DNA from: Paractinoplanes deccanensis
GTDB taxonomy: Bacteria > Actinomycetota > Actinomycetes > Mycobacteriales > Micromonosporaceae
Assembly (NCBI RefSeq): GCF_016862115.1
Contig: NZ_BOMI01000156.1
Span: 1 to 64,000, forward strand
Reading direction: 5' to 3'
DNA length: 64,000 nt
In this document: positions 52,520-61,782 of the stretch, in pieces
How the letters are laid out: every line of letters begins with the position of its first letter
How positions within the stretch are numbered: the first letter of the stretch is position 1
Translations under genes and position numbers: made by a program
Notes under the pieces: model-generated
The model's input: the letters and a program-made list of their open reading frames with translations, nothing else
What the model was told of the DNA's origin: nothing
Databases searched by the model: none

Positions 52520-53266
52520 TTACCGGCGTGCCGGACGCTTGTCAGCGGCCGTTTGTCCGTCGGCGTGCCAGCGGTAGTCACCGGCCGGACGGTACGGAGC
52601 GTTTGCCCAGGTGGCAGGGTGGTTGGCGACGGCCGAGAGCTTGCCGGCGGTGGCCGGCGAGATGCGGGCGCCACCGGCGATCAGCAGCCGGTCGAGCTCC
52701 TTGTCGGTCGAGACCAGCACCTCCTTGGGGAGGCCGTGGACGCTGATCACGCCGGATCCGACGAAGGTGAGCACGGGGGTCACCGGCACGCTGAGGCCGA
52801 CGGCCGCGGAGAGCGCCTTGCTCGCGCGGCGGGCCTCGCGGCGGGCCTCGGCCACGTACGCCGGGCGCTTGCCGTTGATCTGGACGACGTCGCCGGCGAT
52901 GAGCACGCGGGCGCGTCCGTGGTCGGCGACGGTCACCGCGTAGACGCCGCCGGGGCCGATCGCCAGGAAGCCGGCGCGGTCGTCGGCGGGGTCGGGCTCG
53001 TAGTGGCCGAGGGCGTCGGTGCGCGGCCAGTCGACGATGTGCCAGGCGGGGCCGAGGCGGTCGAGCCGGGTGAGAGCGCGGTTGCCGGCGGCCTCGAGAC
53101 GGCGGGCGTCGCGCTCGGAGCGGCGGCGGCGGAAGTAGTCACCGGGTGACGTGCGGGGCGGTGCCTCCAGCGCTGCGGGCTGCGCGAGAGAGCGATCGAT
53201 GACAGTGGTGGGCTTCGCGGGCAGAGCAGGGCGTGCTGGGAAGACAGTCACTTCGACCTCCGGCAA
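52520..53266 (-). CDS. NERD-like (nuclease-related) domain protein
   Basis: A 248-residue protein. After a Pro/Ala-rich leader (~1-45) comes a helix RRRRSERDARRLEAAGNRALTRLDRLG and a strand pattern HIVDWPRTDALG ... FLAIGPGGVYAVTV, which resembles the NERD domain fold of Mrr-type nucleases. The usual D/E-x-K active site is not clearly visible, so nuclease activity is doubtful. The 285-bp gap upstream (53267-53551) shows only a weakly AT-richer stretch and no gene I can support. Confidence 0.65.
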   Translation of the reverse strand: MPEVEVTVFPARPALPAKPTTVIDRSLAQPAALEAPPRTSPGDYFRRRRSERDARRLEAAGNRALTRLDRLGPAWHIVDWPRTDALGHYEPDPADDRAGFLAIGPGGVYAVTVADHGRARVLIAGDVVQINGKRPAYVAEARREARRASKALSAAVGLSVPVTPVLTFVGSGVISVHGLPKEVLVSTDKELDRLLIAGGARISPATAGKLSAVANHPATWANAPYRPAGDYRWHADGQTAADKRPARR

Positions 53267-53551
53267 AAGGTCCTTCGGGCTCTCTTTTCACTACCGTACG
53301 TGCTCGACCCCATACGGAAGCAAGACACCGAGGTGGAAAGAAAGACGAGTGAGTGGGGATGAATGCCGCATTCACGCATCACTACTTCTTGCGGATGGTG
53401 CATCTCGGCGCCTGTTCCCCTCTTCGGCCAGTTCATGGACAAAGTTAGTCGGAGCGGCGGGGTCCTGCACGGGTGTCTCATGATCTAGACCCAACGTCAT
53501 CGAACGACCGCGCCGAGTGCTGAGAGATCGACTGAGGGGTACCGTCGGCCT

Positions 53552-54748
53552 GTGGCGCACTACGTCGACAGTGAGGTGGGCAGGCTTCGCACGGTGCTTC
53601 TGCACCGTCCCGGGCCCGAGTTGGCCCGCTTGACACCCCGAAACAACGATTCGCTCCTTTTCGACGCGATTCCGTGGGTGGGCCGGGCCCAGGACGAGCA
53701 CGACGCCTTCGCCGCCGCCCTGCGCGACCGCGACGTGGAGGTGCTCTACCTCGGCGACCTGCTCGCCGAGACGCTCGCCGTGCCGGACGCGCGGGCCGAG
53801 GTCACCGCGGGGGTGCTGGCCGACCGCCGGCTCGGTGACACCCTGCGCGACAGTGTCGGGCGCTACCTGGCCGACCAGGACCCGCGGCGGCTGGCCGAGG
53901 TGCTCATGGCGGGCCTGGCGCACGAGGAGCTGAAGCCGGGCCCGGGCGGCCTGGTCTACGAGCTCATGGACCGCCACGACTTCGTCATCGACCCGCTGCC
54001 CAACCTGCTGTTCACCCGCGACTCCTCGGTCTGGGTGCGCGACCGCGTGGCGGTCACCAGCCTGGCGATGCCGGCGCGCAGCCGGGAGACCTCGCTGACC
54101 CGGGCGATCTACCGCTATCACCCGCGGTTCGCCGGCGCGGAGCTCCTCTACGACCCCGGGCTGGAGCACCTGGAGGGCGGCGACGTGCTGCTGCTCGCGC
54201 CGCACGTGCTGGCGATCGGTGTCGGGGAGCGCACCACCCCGGCCGGCGCCGAGCGGCTCGCCCGCCGGGTCTTCGCTGCCGGGCTCGCGCACACCATCCT
54301 GGCCGTCCCGATCGCCCAGGAGCGGGCCACGATGCACCTCGACACCGTCTGCACGATGGTCGACGTCGACGCCGTGGTGATGTATCCGAACGTCGCCGAC
54401 ACCCTGCGGGCGTACACGGTGACCGCGGACGCCGACGGCGAGCCCCGCGCGCAGGTGGCGCGGCCCTTCCTCGAAGCGGCCGCGGAGGCGATGGGGATCG
54501 ACCGGTTGCGGATAATAGACACCGGTTTGGACCCCGTCACCGCCGAGCGTGAGCAGTGGGACGACGGCAACAACACGCTGGCGATCGGCCCGCGGCTCTG
54601 CGTCGCCTACGAGCGCAACGTCGAGACCAATGCCCAGCTCGAACGCGCCGGCATCGAGGTCGTGCGGATCAGCGGCAGCGAGCTCGGCAGCGGCCGCGGC
54701 GGCCCGCGCTGCATGAGCTGCCCGATCGAGCGGGCGCCGCTGAGCTAG
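53552..54748 (+). CDS. arcA: Arginine deiminase
   Basis: A 398-residue enzyme that hydrolyses arginine to citrulline and ammonia, the first step of the arginine deiminase pathway. Catalytic elements are the FTRDSSVWV region, MHLDTVCTMVD (active-site His and Asp) and GGPRCMSCPI with nucleophile Cys387. Length is normal. ornithine transcarbamylase and carbamate kinase genes are not nearby. GTG start at 53552; convergent with the GH16-like gene (overlap of stops by 4 bp at 54745-54748). Confidence 0.95.
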   Translation: MAHYVDSEVGRLRTVLLHRPGPELARLTPRNNDSLLFDAIPWVGRAQDEHDAFAAALRDRDVEVLYLGDLLAETLAVPDARAEVTAGVLADRRLGDTLRDSVGRYLADQDPRRLAEVLMAGLAHEELKPGPGGLVYELMDRHDFVIDPLPNLLFTRDSSVWVRDRVAVTSLAMPARSRETSLTRAIYRYHPRFAGAELLYDPGLEHLEGGDVLLLAPHVLAIGVGERTTPAGAERLARRVFAAGLAHTILAVPIAQERATMHLDTVCTMVDVDAVVMYPNVADTLRAYTVTADADGEPRAQVARPFLEAAAEAMGIDRLRIIDTGLDPVTAEREQWDDGNNTLAIGPRLCVAYERNVETNAQLERAGIEVVRISGSELGSGRGGPRCMSCPIERAPLS

Positions 54749-55491
54749 GAGGCGGGCCGGGAGCAGGTCACCCGCGACACGATCAGCTCGGGCACCGGGA
54801 CGGGGCCGTCCACGAGGTGGGCCCTGTCCGGGAAGTCGAAGACGGCGATCTGCAGCTGCACCGGATAGTCGGGCGCCTGATCGACCCTCTTGACTGGCTC
54901 ACCGTCGATCGTGAAGACGAGAGAGCCGGGGCGCCACTGCACGCCGTACGCGTGGAAGTCGGAAATGTCCAGGGAGGTCGGCACCGTGCCCCAGTCCTCG
55001 GTCAGCCGGGGGTCGCGGAAGCGGTGCAGGCCCATCCCGACGTCGCGCGGGGCGGAGCCGAAGACCTCCATCACGCAGATCTCGCCGGAGAGCTCGGGGA
55101 TGGTCTCGATGCCGGAGAGCCAGAACGCGACCATCGACCGCTCGGTGATGACGCCGCGCATGCGAATCGAGATGTCGCCGTAGACCGGCGTGCAGCCCCA
55201 GAACTCACCCTGCTCCTCGCGGACCTGGAGCCCGTCGCGGAACGGCTGGCCGCCGGTCGTGCTGCCCACCGGGCCGGAGTAGTTGGCGCTCTGGATGCCG
55301 GAGACGCGCAGCGGCGTCTCGTGCACGCCCTCGGCCCACAGCGGCTGGTCGACGGGGATGCTCAGCCTCAGCTCCCCGCCGCCCACCTCGTACGTCGCCG
55401 CGGAGGCCGCCCGCGAGCTCCAATGCGGCAAATACCACGGAACCCAGACAGAGCGGTCCAACTCCGGGGAGAGGAACCGCTCGTCCAGCAT
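54745..55491 (-). CDS. GH16-like glycoside hydrolase domain protein
   Basis: A 248-residue cytosolic-looking beta-jellyroll protein with the GH16 layout, ending YGVQWRPGSLVFTIDGEPV. The catalytic signature is E137-I-C-V-M-E142, where GH16 enzymes usually have E-I-D-x-x-E; the nucleophile and acid/base glutamates remain but the helper aspartate is cysteine. No signal peptide is visible. It begins 2 bp after the DUF5926 stop, so the genes are coupled. Substrate unknown. Confidence 0.82.
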   Translation of the reverse strand: MLDERFLSPELDRSVWVPWYLPHWSSRAASAATYEVGGGELRLSIPVDQPLWAEGVHETPLRVSGIQSANYSGPVGSTTGGQPFRDGLQVREEQGEFWGCTPVYGDISIRMRGVITERSMVAFWLSGIETIPELSGEICVMEVFGSAPRDVGMGLHRFRDPRLTEDWGTVPTSLDISDFHAYGVQWRPGSLVFTIDGEPVKRVDQAPDYPVQLQIAVFDFPDRAHLVDGPVPVPELIVSRVTCSRPAS

Positions 55492-55493
55492 CG

Positions 55494-56372
55494 TCAGCGG
55501 AGCGTGAGCTGCCGGCCGATCAGGCCCTGCTTGGCACGGCGGGCGTCGGCGTCGAGCGGGCCGGTCTCGGCCAGGATGTCGGCGTAGCGCTTCGCGAAGT
55601 CGGCGAGCGGCGCCTCCCAGTCGGCGCCCTCCGGCTCGCCCGGGATGTCCCAGACGGGCACGAGCAGGCCGTGCGCCCGGAACATGCCGGCGAACTTCGT
55701 GTTCTCGCCGAGCAGCAGGTCGCCGGCGGCCGAGAGGCGGGCCAGCGCGTCGAGCGCCTTGTCCTCGGGCTCGGGCAGGACCCAGCGCACGTGCCCCTTG
55801 TCGGGGGCGACCCGGCACCAGTACGCCGCGTGGGCGCTCTGCATGCGCACGGTCGGGTAGATCGAGGCGTTCGCCCGTTCGAGCGAGGCCTTCACGTTCG
55901 GGTCGTCCGCCTGCTCGGCGTCGAGCCAGTATTCGAAGCCGTCGTGCATGGTGATGTCGAGCGGGGCGTCGACCAGCACGTCCTGCAGGCGCGGGCCCTC
56001 GCCCGGCAGCGCGGGCACCGACACCGTGTCGCCGGGCTCGGTGCGCAGCGCGCTCAGGATGGCCACCGCGAGGTCGCGCGAGACGTCACCGGACTGCACG
56101 TGCCGCTGGAGGCCGATGAAGACCCGGCCGTCCTGGCGCGTCATGGCCGGCCACGCCATCGGCAGGACCGTCGAGAGGGTGACCGGGCGGTCGCCGTACT
56201 CCTCGATGATCTCGGGCTTGAGGGTCAGCGGCGCGGACGCGGCCGGGACGAGCTCGCGAAGCGCGATCCACTCCGGCTCGTCGGCCATGCCCTCGAACGG
56301 CCGGGCGACGAAGATGTCCCGCACCTTCTCGCGTTTCGGTGCGGACTGGCGTTGGTTGCGACGCTTGCTCAC
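55494..56372 (-). CDS. DUF5926 family protein
   Basis: A 292-residue actinobacterial protein beginning with a basic leader SKRRNQRQSAPKREKVRD and then FVARPFEGMADEPEWIALRELVPAASAPL, the hallmark of DUF5926. The remainder (~70-260) is conserved alpha/beta sequence of unknown role. GTG 56372 is chosen because the family begins with this KRR leader. Coupled to the GH16-like gene downstream. Confidence 0.88.
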   Translation of the reverse strand: MSKRRNQRQSAPKREKVRDIFVARPFEGMADEPEWIALRELVPAASAPLTLKPEIIEEYGDRPVTLSTVLPMAWPAMTRQDGRVFIGLQRHVQSGDVSRDLAVAILSALRTEPGDTVSVPALPGEGPRLQDVLVDAPLDITMHDGFEYWLDAEQADDPNVKASLERANASIYPTVRMQSAHAAYWCRVAPDKGHVRWVLPEPEDKALDALARLSAAGDLLLGENTKFAGMFRAHGLLVPVWDIPGEPEGADWEAPLADFAKRYADILAETGPLDADARRAKQGLIGRQLTLR

Positions 56373-56410
56373 GGCGACACAGCCTAGGCGCTGAAGCGCT
56401 CCGTGTCTTT

Positions 56411-57598
56411 TCAGGCTCGCGGGAGCCTTACCTCGGCGGTGGTGCCGCCGCCCTCGCGCGGGCGCAGCGAGACCCACCCGTGCTGGCGCTCCACGAGCCT
56501 GCGCACCAGGTAGAGGCCGAGGCCGGCGCCGGGGTGGTGCTGCCGGTCGCCGGTGTCGCCCTGCCAGTAGCGCTCGAAGGCCCGCTCGACGTGCTCGGGC
56601 CGGATGCCCACGCCCCGGTCGGAGACGCGGAAGCGCAGCGTCTCCTCGTCGGCCCCGGCGCAGAGCTCGATCAGCGAGTCGGGCGGCGAGTACTTGCCCG
56701 CGTTCGTGGTCAGCTCGGTGAGGATGGTGGCGATCGAGTCGCGCTCGCCGTACGCCTTGGGCAGCTCGGCCGGGAGGTTGCCGAGCAGCATGCGCCGGCG
56801 CAGGTCGGCCGGCAGCTCGTCGACCGCGTGGCGCAGCGTCTCGGGCAGGTCGAACGGGCCGGCGGGCGCGCCGCCGATCTCGCCGTCGGCGCTGGCCGCC
56901 GAGAGCAGGCGGTCGACCAGGCGGGCCAGCTCGCCGGCGCGCGTGCCGATGACCCGGACGGCCTCCTGGCGCCCGTCCTCGCCGAGCGAGTCCCAGTGGT
57001 TGGTGAGCGTGTCCGCGTAGCCCTTGATGACCGTGACCGGGGTGCGCAGCTCGTGGCTCGTGACGGCGACCCAGAGGTCGCGGTCGTCCTGCCGGGAGGT
57101 GCTGTGCACCGGCAGGCCGGCGCGGGCCGCGTAGAGCCGTCCCACGTGCGCCGCGAGCAGCTCGAGCACCGCGTGGTGCTCGGGGCCGGGCTCGCCGTCG
57201 CCGTCGCCGAAGTAGACGTGCAGCGAGCCGACGATCGCGTCGTCGGTGCCCTCGCAGCGGGCGCCGAGCATGCGGCGCAGGTCGCCGCCCTCGACGTGCT
57301 TGGCGAACTCGTCGTTGAGCGAGTCGAGCGGGATGAGCAGGCTGCGGCGGCCGCGCAGCCGCGAGTCGGCGCGGTCGACCCGGCGGCCGATCGCGGGGGT
57401 GCAGGCGCCGGTGGCGGCGATGATCCGGCCGTGGTCGGGGGCGTATTCGGCGAAGCCGGCGCCGCGGCCGCCGAGCGCCTCCTGTGCCAGCCGGACGACC
57501 TGTTGCAGCACGGGGAGCCCCGTCTCACCGGCGTTGATCCGGTCGAGGATGGCGATCTGACCGCGGGTCAGCGCGCTGTAGTCGGGACGGTCCGGCAT
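56411..57598 (-). CDS. Orphan sensor histidine kinase with GAF domain
   Basis: A 395-residue soluble kinase. Residues ~10-165 form a GAF-like sensor. HisKA has the phospho-acceptor His in TSHELRTPVTVIKGYADT, and the ATPase domain has the N-box ELTTNAGKYSPP, G1 SDRGVGI and G2 GAGLGLYLV. It lacks a membrane segment, so it senses a cytoplasmic signal. No response regulator gene is adjacent, so the partner is encoded elsewhere. ATG start at 57598. Confidence 0.93.
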   Translation of the reverse strand: MPDRPDYSALTRGQIAILDRINAGETGLPVLQQVVRLAQEALGGRGAGFAEYAPDHGRIIAATGACTPAIGRRVDRADSRLRGRRSLLIPLDSLNDEFAKHVEGGDLRRMLGARCEGTDDAIVGSLHVYFGDGDGEPGPEHHAVLELLAAHVGRLYAARAGLPVHSTSRQDDRDLWVAVTSHELRTPVTVIKGYADTLTNHWDSLGEDGRQEAVRVIGTRAGELARLVDRLLSAASADGEIGGAPAGPFDLPETLRHAVDELPADLRRRMLLGNLPAELPKAYGERDSIATILTELTTNAGKYSPPDSLIELCAGADEETLRFRVSDRGVGIRPEHVERAFERYWQGDTGDRQHHPGAGLGLYLVRRLVERQHGWVSLRPREGGGTTAEVRLPRA

Positions 57599-57654
57599 GC
57601 TTGCGAGTTTGCCTCGCTTCCCCGTTTTTGGGCAGGCCCGGAGAGTGTCGTGCG

Positions 57655-58455
57655 TCACATTTTGGCGAGCCGGTCGAGAACGAAGCGCGGCCGGTCGGTG
57701 ATGACCCCGTCCACCTCGTGCTTCAGCACGAGATCGAGGTCCGCCTCGTCGTTGACGGTCCAGACGTACGCCTCGTGCCCGGCGGCCCGGATCGCGGGGA
57801 TCAGACCTGGTCGCGAGCGCACCAGCGCCACCCCGGGGCCGGCGATGCGGGCACCGAAGGGCAGCCGGCCCCGCGACACGCCGACGCCCGGCGGCAGGAT
57901 CTCGACCAGATAGACCGTGGGGATCGCCGGCGCCTGCGCGCGGATCCGGCGCAGCGCGAGGGCGGCGAACGACATGACGGTCACCCGTACGGGGTCGTCC
58001 GGCCGTGGCTCGGCGAGCCCGTGCCGGCGCAGCGCCCGCACGACGCGGCGCTCGACCTCCGCGCCGTACCGCGATGGGTGTTTGGTCTCGATGAGCAGCC
58101 GGACCTGCCGGCCCGAGCCGCGCACGGCCTCGAGCAGCCGGTCGAGGGTGAGCAGCCGGGTGAGGTCGGGCAGCGGCTCCTCGTCGACCGGGTAGCCGGG
58201 ATGCCACGACCCGAAGTCGAGGGAGTCGAGCTCGGCCAGGGTCTTGGTGCTGACCCGGCCGCGCCCGTTGCTGGTGCGGTCGAGCCGGCGGTCGTGCACG
58301 CAGACGAGGTGGCCGTCGCGGGTCAGCCGCACGTCGCATTCGAGGCCGTCCACGCCGTCCTCGAGCGCCTGGAGGTAGGCGCCGAGGGTGTGCTCGGGAA
58401 GCTCGTCCCCGCCACCCCCTCGGTGCGCGAAGACGAGTGGACGGTGCTCGCTCAC
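57655..58455 (-). CDS. Glycerophosphodiester phosphodiesterase
   Basis: A 266-residue TIM-barrel enzyme that releases glycerol-3-phosphate from glycerophosphodiesters. The catalytic histidines lie in VFAHRGGGGDELPEHT and VCVHDRRLDRTSNGRG; metal ligands include ECDVRLTRDG and LLIETKHPS. No signal peptide, so it is cytosolic. GTG 58455 overlaps the rhodanese stop by four bases (GTGA). Confidence 0.93.
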   Translation of the reverse strand: MSEHRPLVFAHRGGGGDELPEHTLGAYLQALEDGVDGLECDVRLTRDGHLVCVHDRRLDRTSNGRGRVSTKTLAELDSLDFGSWHPGYPVDEEPLPDLTRLLTLDRLLEAVRGSGRQVRLLIETKHPSRYGAEVERRVVRALRRHGLAEPRPDDPVRVTVMSFAALALRRIRAQAPAIPTVYLVEILPPGVGVSRGRLPFGARIAGPGVALVRSRPGLIPAIRAAGHEAYVWTVNDEADLDLVLKHEVDGVITDRPRFVLDRLAKM

Positions 58456-58787
58456 AGGACTCGGGCCGGCTCCCCGTTCTCGCTGACGACCTGGCGGCCC
58501 GAGGCCTCCCAGGACTTCATGCCGCCGTCGAGATTGCGTACGTTGTCCCAGCCGTTGCCCATCAGGTAGGACACGACCTGGCCGGAGCGGCCGCCGGACC
58601 GGCACACCACCACGACCTCGACATCGGTGGGCACGTCGGCGACCCGGGCGGGGATCTCCATCATCGGGACGTGGTGGGCGCCGGGCGCGTGGCCCGCCGC
58701 CCACTCGTCGGGCTCGCGAACATCGAGCAGGTAGGCGCCGTCCTCGACCTCGGCGGCGGTCACACTGGGCACTTGTGGTCCGAACAC
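58452..58787 (-). CDS. Single-domain rhodanese
   Basis: A 111-residue sulfurtransferase with the rhodanese active-site loop VVVVCRSGGRSGQV, where the Cys carries persulfide. The N-terminus LLDVREPDEWAAGHAPGAHHVPMMEI is typical. It begins with GTG 58787. Translationally coupled to the phosphodiesterase downstream; the functional reason for that pairing is unknown. Confidence 0.9.
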   Translation of the reverse strand: MFGPQVPSVTAAEVEDGAYLLDVREPDEWAAGHAPGAHHVPMMEIPARVADVPTDVEVVVVCRSGGRSGQVVSYLMGNGWDNVRNLDGGMKSWEASGRQVVSENGEPARVL

Positions 58788-58806
58788 GGCATCAAGCGTA
58801 CGGGGG

Positions 58807-60006
58807 TCAGCCGCCGGAGGTGTTGCTCGACCCCTTCTTGAGGTTCGCCGACATCCACGGCCCCAGCTCGTCGGCCGCCACCGCCTTGTAGAGCGCCAGC
58901 GCCTTCTCCCGGTCGGAGACCACCACGGACTGCCCGTTGATGGTGTCGCTGCCCTTGTTGGGACTGGTGATGAAGGTGAGGTTGTCGCCACGGACGCCGC
59001 GCAGCTCGGAGGCCATGTCGGTGAGCGAGAAGTCGTTGTCGACGGTGACCGCGGCCGTGACCGACTTGAGGAAGTCGTTGAGCTTGCCGGGGTTGGTGAT
59101 CGTGCCCGAGCTGGTCGCCTTGGCCATCAGCGCCTTGAGGAACTCCTGCTGGTGCTGCATGCGGGCGAAGTCGCCGCGGGCGAACTGCTTGCGCTGGCGC
59201 ACCCAGTCGAGGGCCTGCTCGCCGTTCATGTGCATCATGCCCTTTTTGAAGACCCGATGCGGCTTGTGGATCGACGTGATCGTCTGCTCCACGTAGAGGT
59301 CGACGCCGCCGAGCGCGTCGGTGACCTCCTTGAAGCCGCCGAAGTCGATCGCCATGACGTGATCGATCTTCACGTCGGTCATGCACTCGACGGTGTGCAC
59401 GGCGCGGGGCAGGCCACCGAAGGCGAACGCCGCGTTGATCTTGGCGCGACTGCCGTCGGAGCACTCGGCGTCGTTGCTCTTGGGGATGGTCACCCACAGG
59501 TCGCGGGGGATCGAGATGAGCTGGGCGCTCTTGTGGTCCTCCGGGACGTGCATGAGGATCAGCGTGTCCGCCCGCCACTTGCCGGCGCCGTCGTCCTTGG
59601 CGTCCGGGTCACGGGAGTCGGAGCCCACCAGCAGGATGTTCTGCGCGCCCTCGATCGCCTTGGCCGGGCGGTCCGCGGAGAGGCCGGAGAAGGCGTCGGT
59701 GCGCTTGAGGTCGTTGTCGAGGCCGCGGGCGTACCCGTAGAGCGAGATGCCGGCGATGACCGCGATGATCAAGACGGCGAGGCCGGCAAGCAGCGCGATG
59801 CGGCCCCAGCGGGGACGCGGCCGGCGCCCGCGGTAGGAGGTGCCGCCGCCGGTGGGCGGGCGGCCGCCGCTGCCACCGGTGCTGCCGCGCGGGGGCCAGT
59901 CCTCTCCCGGTCCGGACGGACGCGACGGACGTGCCGATGCCCGGCCCGCGGGCGGAACTGAGGCTCTTCCCGACTGATTGCCGTACGGAGAGGTGGGAGC
60001 AGACAT
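58807..60006 (-). CDS. LytR-CpsA-Psr (LCP) family wall-polymer ligase
   Basis: A 399-residue membrane protein. A Pro/Arg-rich cytoplasmic tail (~1-65) and one helix (IALLAGLAVLIIAVIAGISLYGY) precede the extracellular LCP domain: NILLVGSDSRD, RADTLILMHV, LISIPRDLWVTIP, HVMAIDFGGFKEVTDALGGVDLY and QALDWVRQRKQFARGDFARMQHQQ, whose Asp/Arg residues bind the polyprenyl phosphate. LCP enzymes attach teichoic acids, arabinogalactan or capsule to peptidoglycan. It stands 20 bp from the rhodanese gene. Confidence 0.94.
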   Translation of the reverse strand: MSAPTSPYGNQSGRASVPPAGRASARPSRPSGPGEDWPPRGSTGGSGGRPPTGGGTSYRGRRPRPRWGRIALLAGLAVLIIAVIAGISLYGYARGLDNDLKRTDAFSGLSADRPAKAIEGAQNILLVGSDSRDPDAKDDGAGKWRADTLILMHVPEDHKSAQLISIPRDLWVTIPKSNDAECSDGSRAKINAAFAFGGLPRAVHTVECMTDVKIDHVMAIDFGGFKEVTDALGGVDLYVEQTITSIHKPHRVFKKGMMHMNGEQALDWVRQRKQFARGDFARMQHQQEFLKALMAKATSSGTITNPGKLNDFLKSVTAAVTVDNDFSLTDMASELRGVRGDNLTFITSPNKGSDTINGQSVVVSDREKALALYKAVAADELGPWMSANLKKGSSNTSGG

Positions 60007-60065
60007 GAAACCTAGGTTACGGACACCGCGCCCGTACGCCCGCTCTTAGCGGGTGACGCGGCACG

Positions 60066-60094
60066 AAGGGGGGAGAGAAGGCCCCTCCCCCCTT
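60066..60094. terminator. Hairpin terminator after actP
   Basis: AAGGGGGGAG (60066-60075) and CTCCCCCCTT (60085-60094) form a perfect 10-bp stem with a 9-base loop, 15 bp past the acetate symporter stop. Confidence 0.75.
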
Positions 60095-60108
60095 GATCTT
60101 TGCGCAGG

Positions 60109-61782
60109 TCAGTGAGCGCCGTGCCCGGTCAGCGACCGGACCTCGAGCTCGGCGTACTTGTCGGCGTCCGACTCCTTCGAGATGACCGTGCCGATCCAGC
60201 CGGCCAGGAAGCCCGCCGGGATCGAGATGAGGCCCGGGTTGGAGAGCGGGAAGAAGTGCCAGTCGTTGTCGGGGAACATGGCCGTCGGCGAGCCGGAGAC
60301 GACCGGCGAGAAGAAGACCAGGCCCACCGCCACGATCAGGCCGCCGTAGATCGACCACATCGCGCCGGCGGTGTTGAACCGCTTCCAGAACAGGCTGTAG
60401 AGGATCGCCGGCAGGTTCGCCGAGGCGGCCACCGCGAACGCCAGCGCCACCAGGAACGCCACGTTCAGGCTCTGCGCGAAGATCGACAGCGCGATCGCGA
60501 CCGCGCCGATGACCAGGGCGGAGATGCGGGCGACGCGCACCTCGTCCCGCTCGGAGGCGTTGCCGCGCCGGATCACGTTGGCGTAGAAGTCGTGCGCGAC
60601 GCTCGACGACGACGCCAGCGTGAGCCCGGCGACCACGGCGAGGATCGTGGCGAAGGCGACCGCCGCGATCACCGCCAGCAGGATCGCGCCGCCGGTCTCG
60701 CCGCCCAGGTAGTCGATGCCGAGCGCCTGGGCGAGCTGTGGGGCGGCCGTGTTGCCCGCCTTGTCCTGTGCGGTGATCGCCTGCCCGCCCACCAGGGCCG
60801 CCGCGCCGAAGCCGAGGGCCAGGGTGAACAGGTAGAAGGTGCCGATGATGCCGATCGCCCAGAGCACGCTCTTGCGGGCGATCCGGCTGGTCGGCACGGT
60901 GTAGAACCGGGTGAGGATGTGCGGCAGGCCGGCCGTGCCGAGCACCAGCGCGATGCCCAGCGAGAGCAGGTCCATCTTGCTGTAGAAGGTGGCCGACGCG
61001 CTGGCCGACTCCACGCCGTAGCGCAGGCCCGGCTCGAGGAAGGCGTCACCCTTGCCGGACTGCTGGGCGGCGTCGCCGAGCAGCTCGGACAGGTTGAACT
61101 TGTAGTGCGCGAGCACCAGCAGCGTCATGATCAGCGCGCCGGTCATCAGCATGAACGCCTTGACGATCTGGACGTACGTGGTGCCCTTCATGCCGCCGAC
61201 CACCACGTAGACGATCATCAGCGCGCCGACCAGGATGATCGTGGCCACCTTGGCGGTGTCCGCGTCCATGCCGAGGAAGGTCGTGTCGGCCTTGATGCCC
61301 AGCAGCAGCGAGACGAGCGCGCCGGCGCCGACCATCTGGGCGATCAGGTAGAAGATGGACACCACGATCGTGGAGACGCTCGCCGCCGTGCGGACCGGGC
61401 GCTGGCGCATGCGGAACGCCAGCACGTCGGCCATCGTGTAGCGGCCGGAGTTGCGCAGGTACTCGGCGACCAGCAGCAGCGCGACGAGCCAGGCGACCAG
61501 GAAGCCGATCGAGTAGAGGAAGCCGTCGTAGCCGTAGAGCGCGATCAGGCCGGCGATGCCCAGGAAGGACGCGGCCGACATGTAGTCGCCGCCGATCGCC
61601 ATGCCGTTCTGGAAGCCGGAGAACTGCCGGCCACCGGCGTAGAAGTCGGTGGCGGTCTTGGTCTGGCGGCTCGCCCAGATCGTGATGCCTAGGGTGATGG
61701 CCACGAAGACCAGGAAGAGCGTGATGGTCAGCCCGCGGGACGTGGAGGTGGAGACCTCGGCGGCGAGGAGGTGGGGTTCCAT
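60109..61782 (-). CDS. actP: Cation/acetate symporter ActP (SSS family)
   Basis: A 557-residue sodium:solute symporter with about 13 membrane helices, importing acetate and related monocarboxylates. Signatures are TDFYAGGRQFSGFQNGMAIGGDYMSAASFLG in the first helices, GTAGLPHILTRFYTVP and AGLTLASSSSVAHDFYANV. The first codon overlaps the stop of the DUF485 gene by one base (TGATG), the usual yjcH-actP arrangement. It ends before a strong terminator. Confidence 0.96.
   Translation of the reverse strand: MEPHLLAAEVSTSTSRGLTITLFLVFVAITLGITIWASRQTKTATDFYAGGRQFSGFQNGMAIGGDYMSAASFLGIAGLIALYGYDGFLYSIGFLVAWLVALLLVAEYLRNSGRYTMADVLAFRMRQRPVRTAASVSTIVVSIFYLIAQMVGAGALVSLLLGIKADTTFLGMDADTAKVATIILVGALMIVYVVVGGMKGTTYVQIVKAFMLMTGALIMTLLVLAHYKFNLSELLGDAAQQSGKGDAFLEPGLRYGVESASASATFYSKMDLLSLGIALVLGTAGLPHILTRFYTVPTSRIARKSVLWAIGIIGTFYLFTLALGFGAAALVGGQAITAQDKAGNTAAPQLAQALGIDYLGGETGGAILLAVIAAVAFATILAVVAGLTLASSSSVAHDFYANVIRRGNASERDEVRVARISALVIGAVAIALSIFAQSLNVAFLVALAFAVAASANLPAILYSLFWKRFNTAGAMWSIYGGLIVAVGLVFFSPVVSGSPTAMFPDNDWHFFPLSNPGLISIPAGFLAGWIGTVISKESDADKYAELEVRSLTGHGAH

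Noticed and set aside
53248..53481. 77-codon frame upstream of arginine deiminase
   Set aside because: No family, start signal or conservation evidence; overlaps the start of the NERD-like gene.
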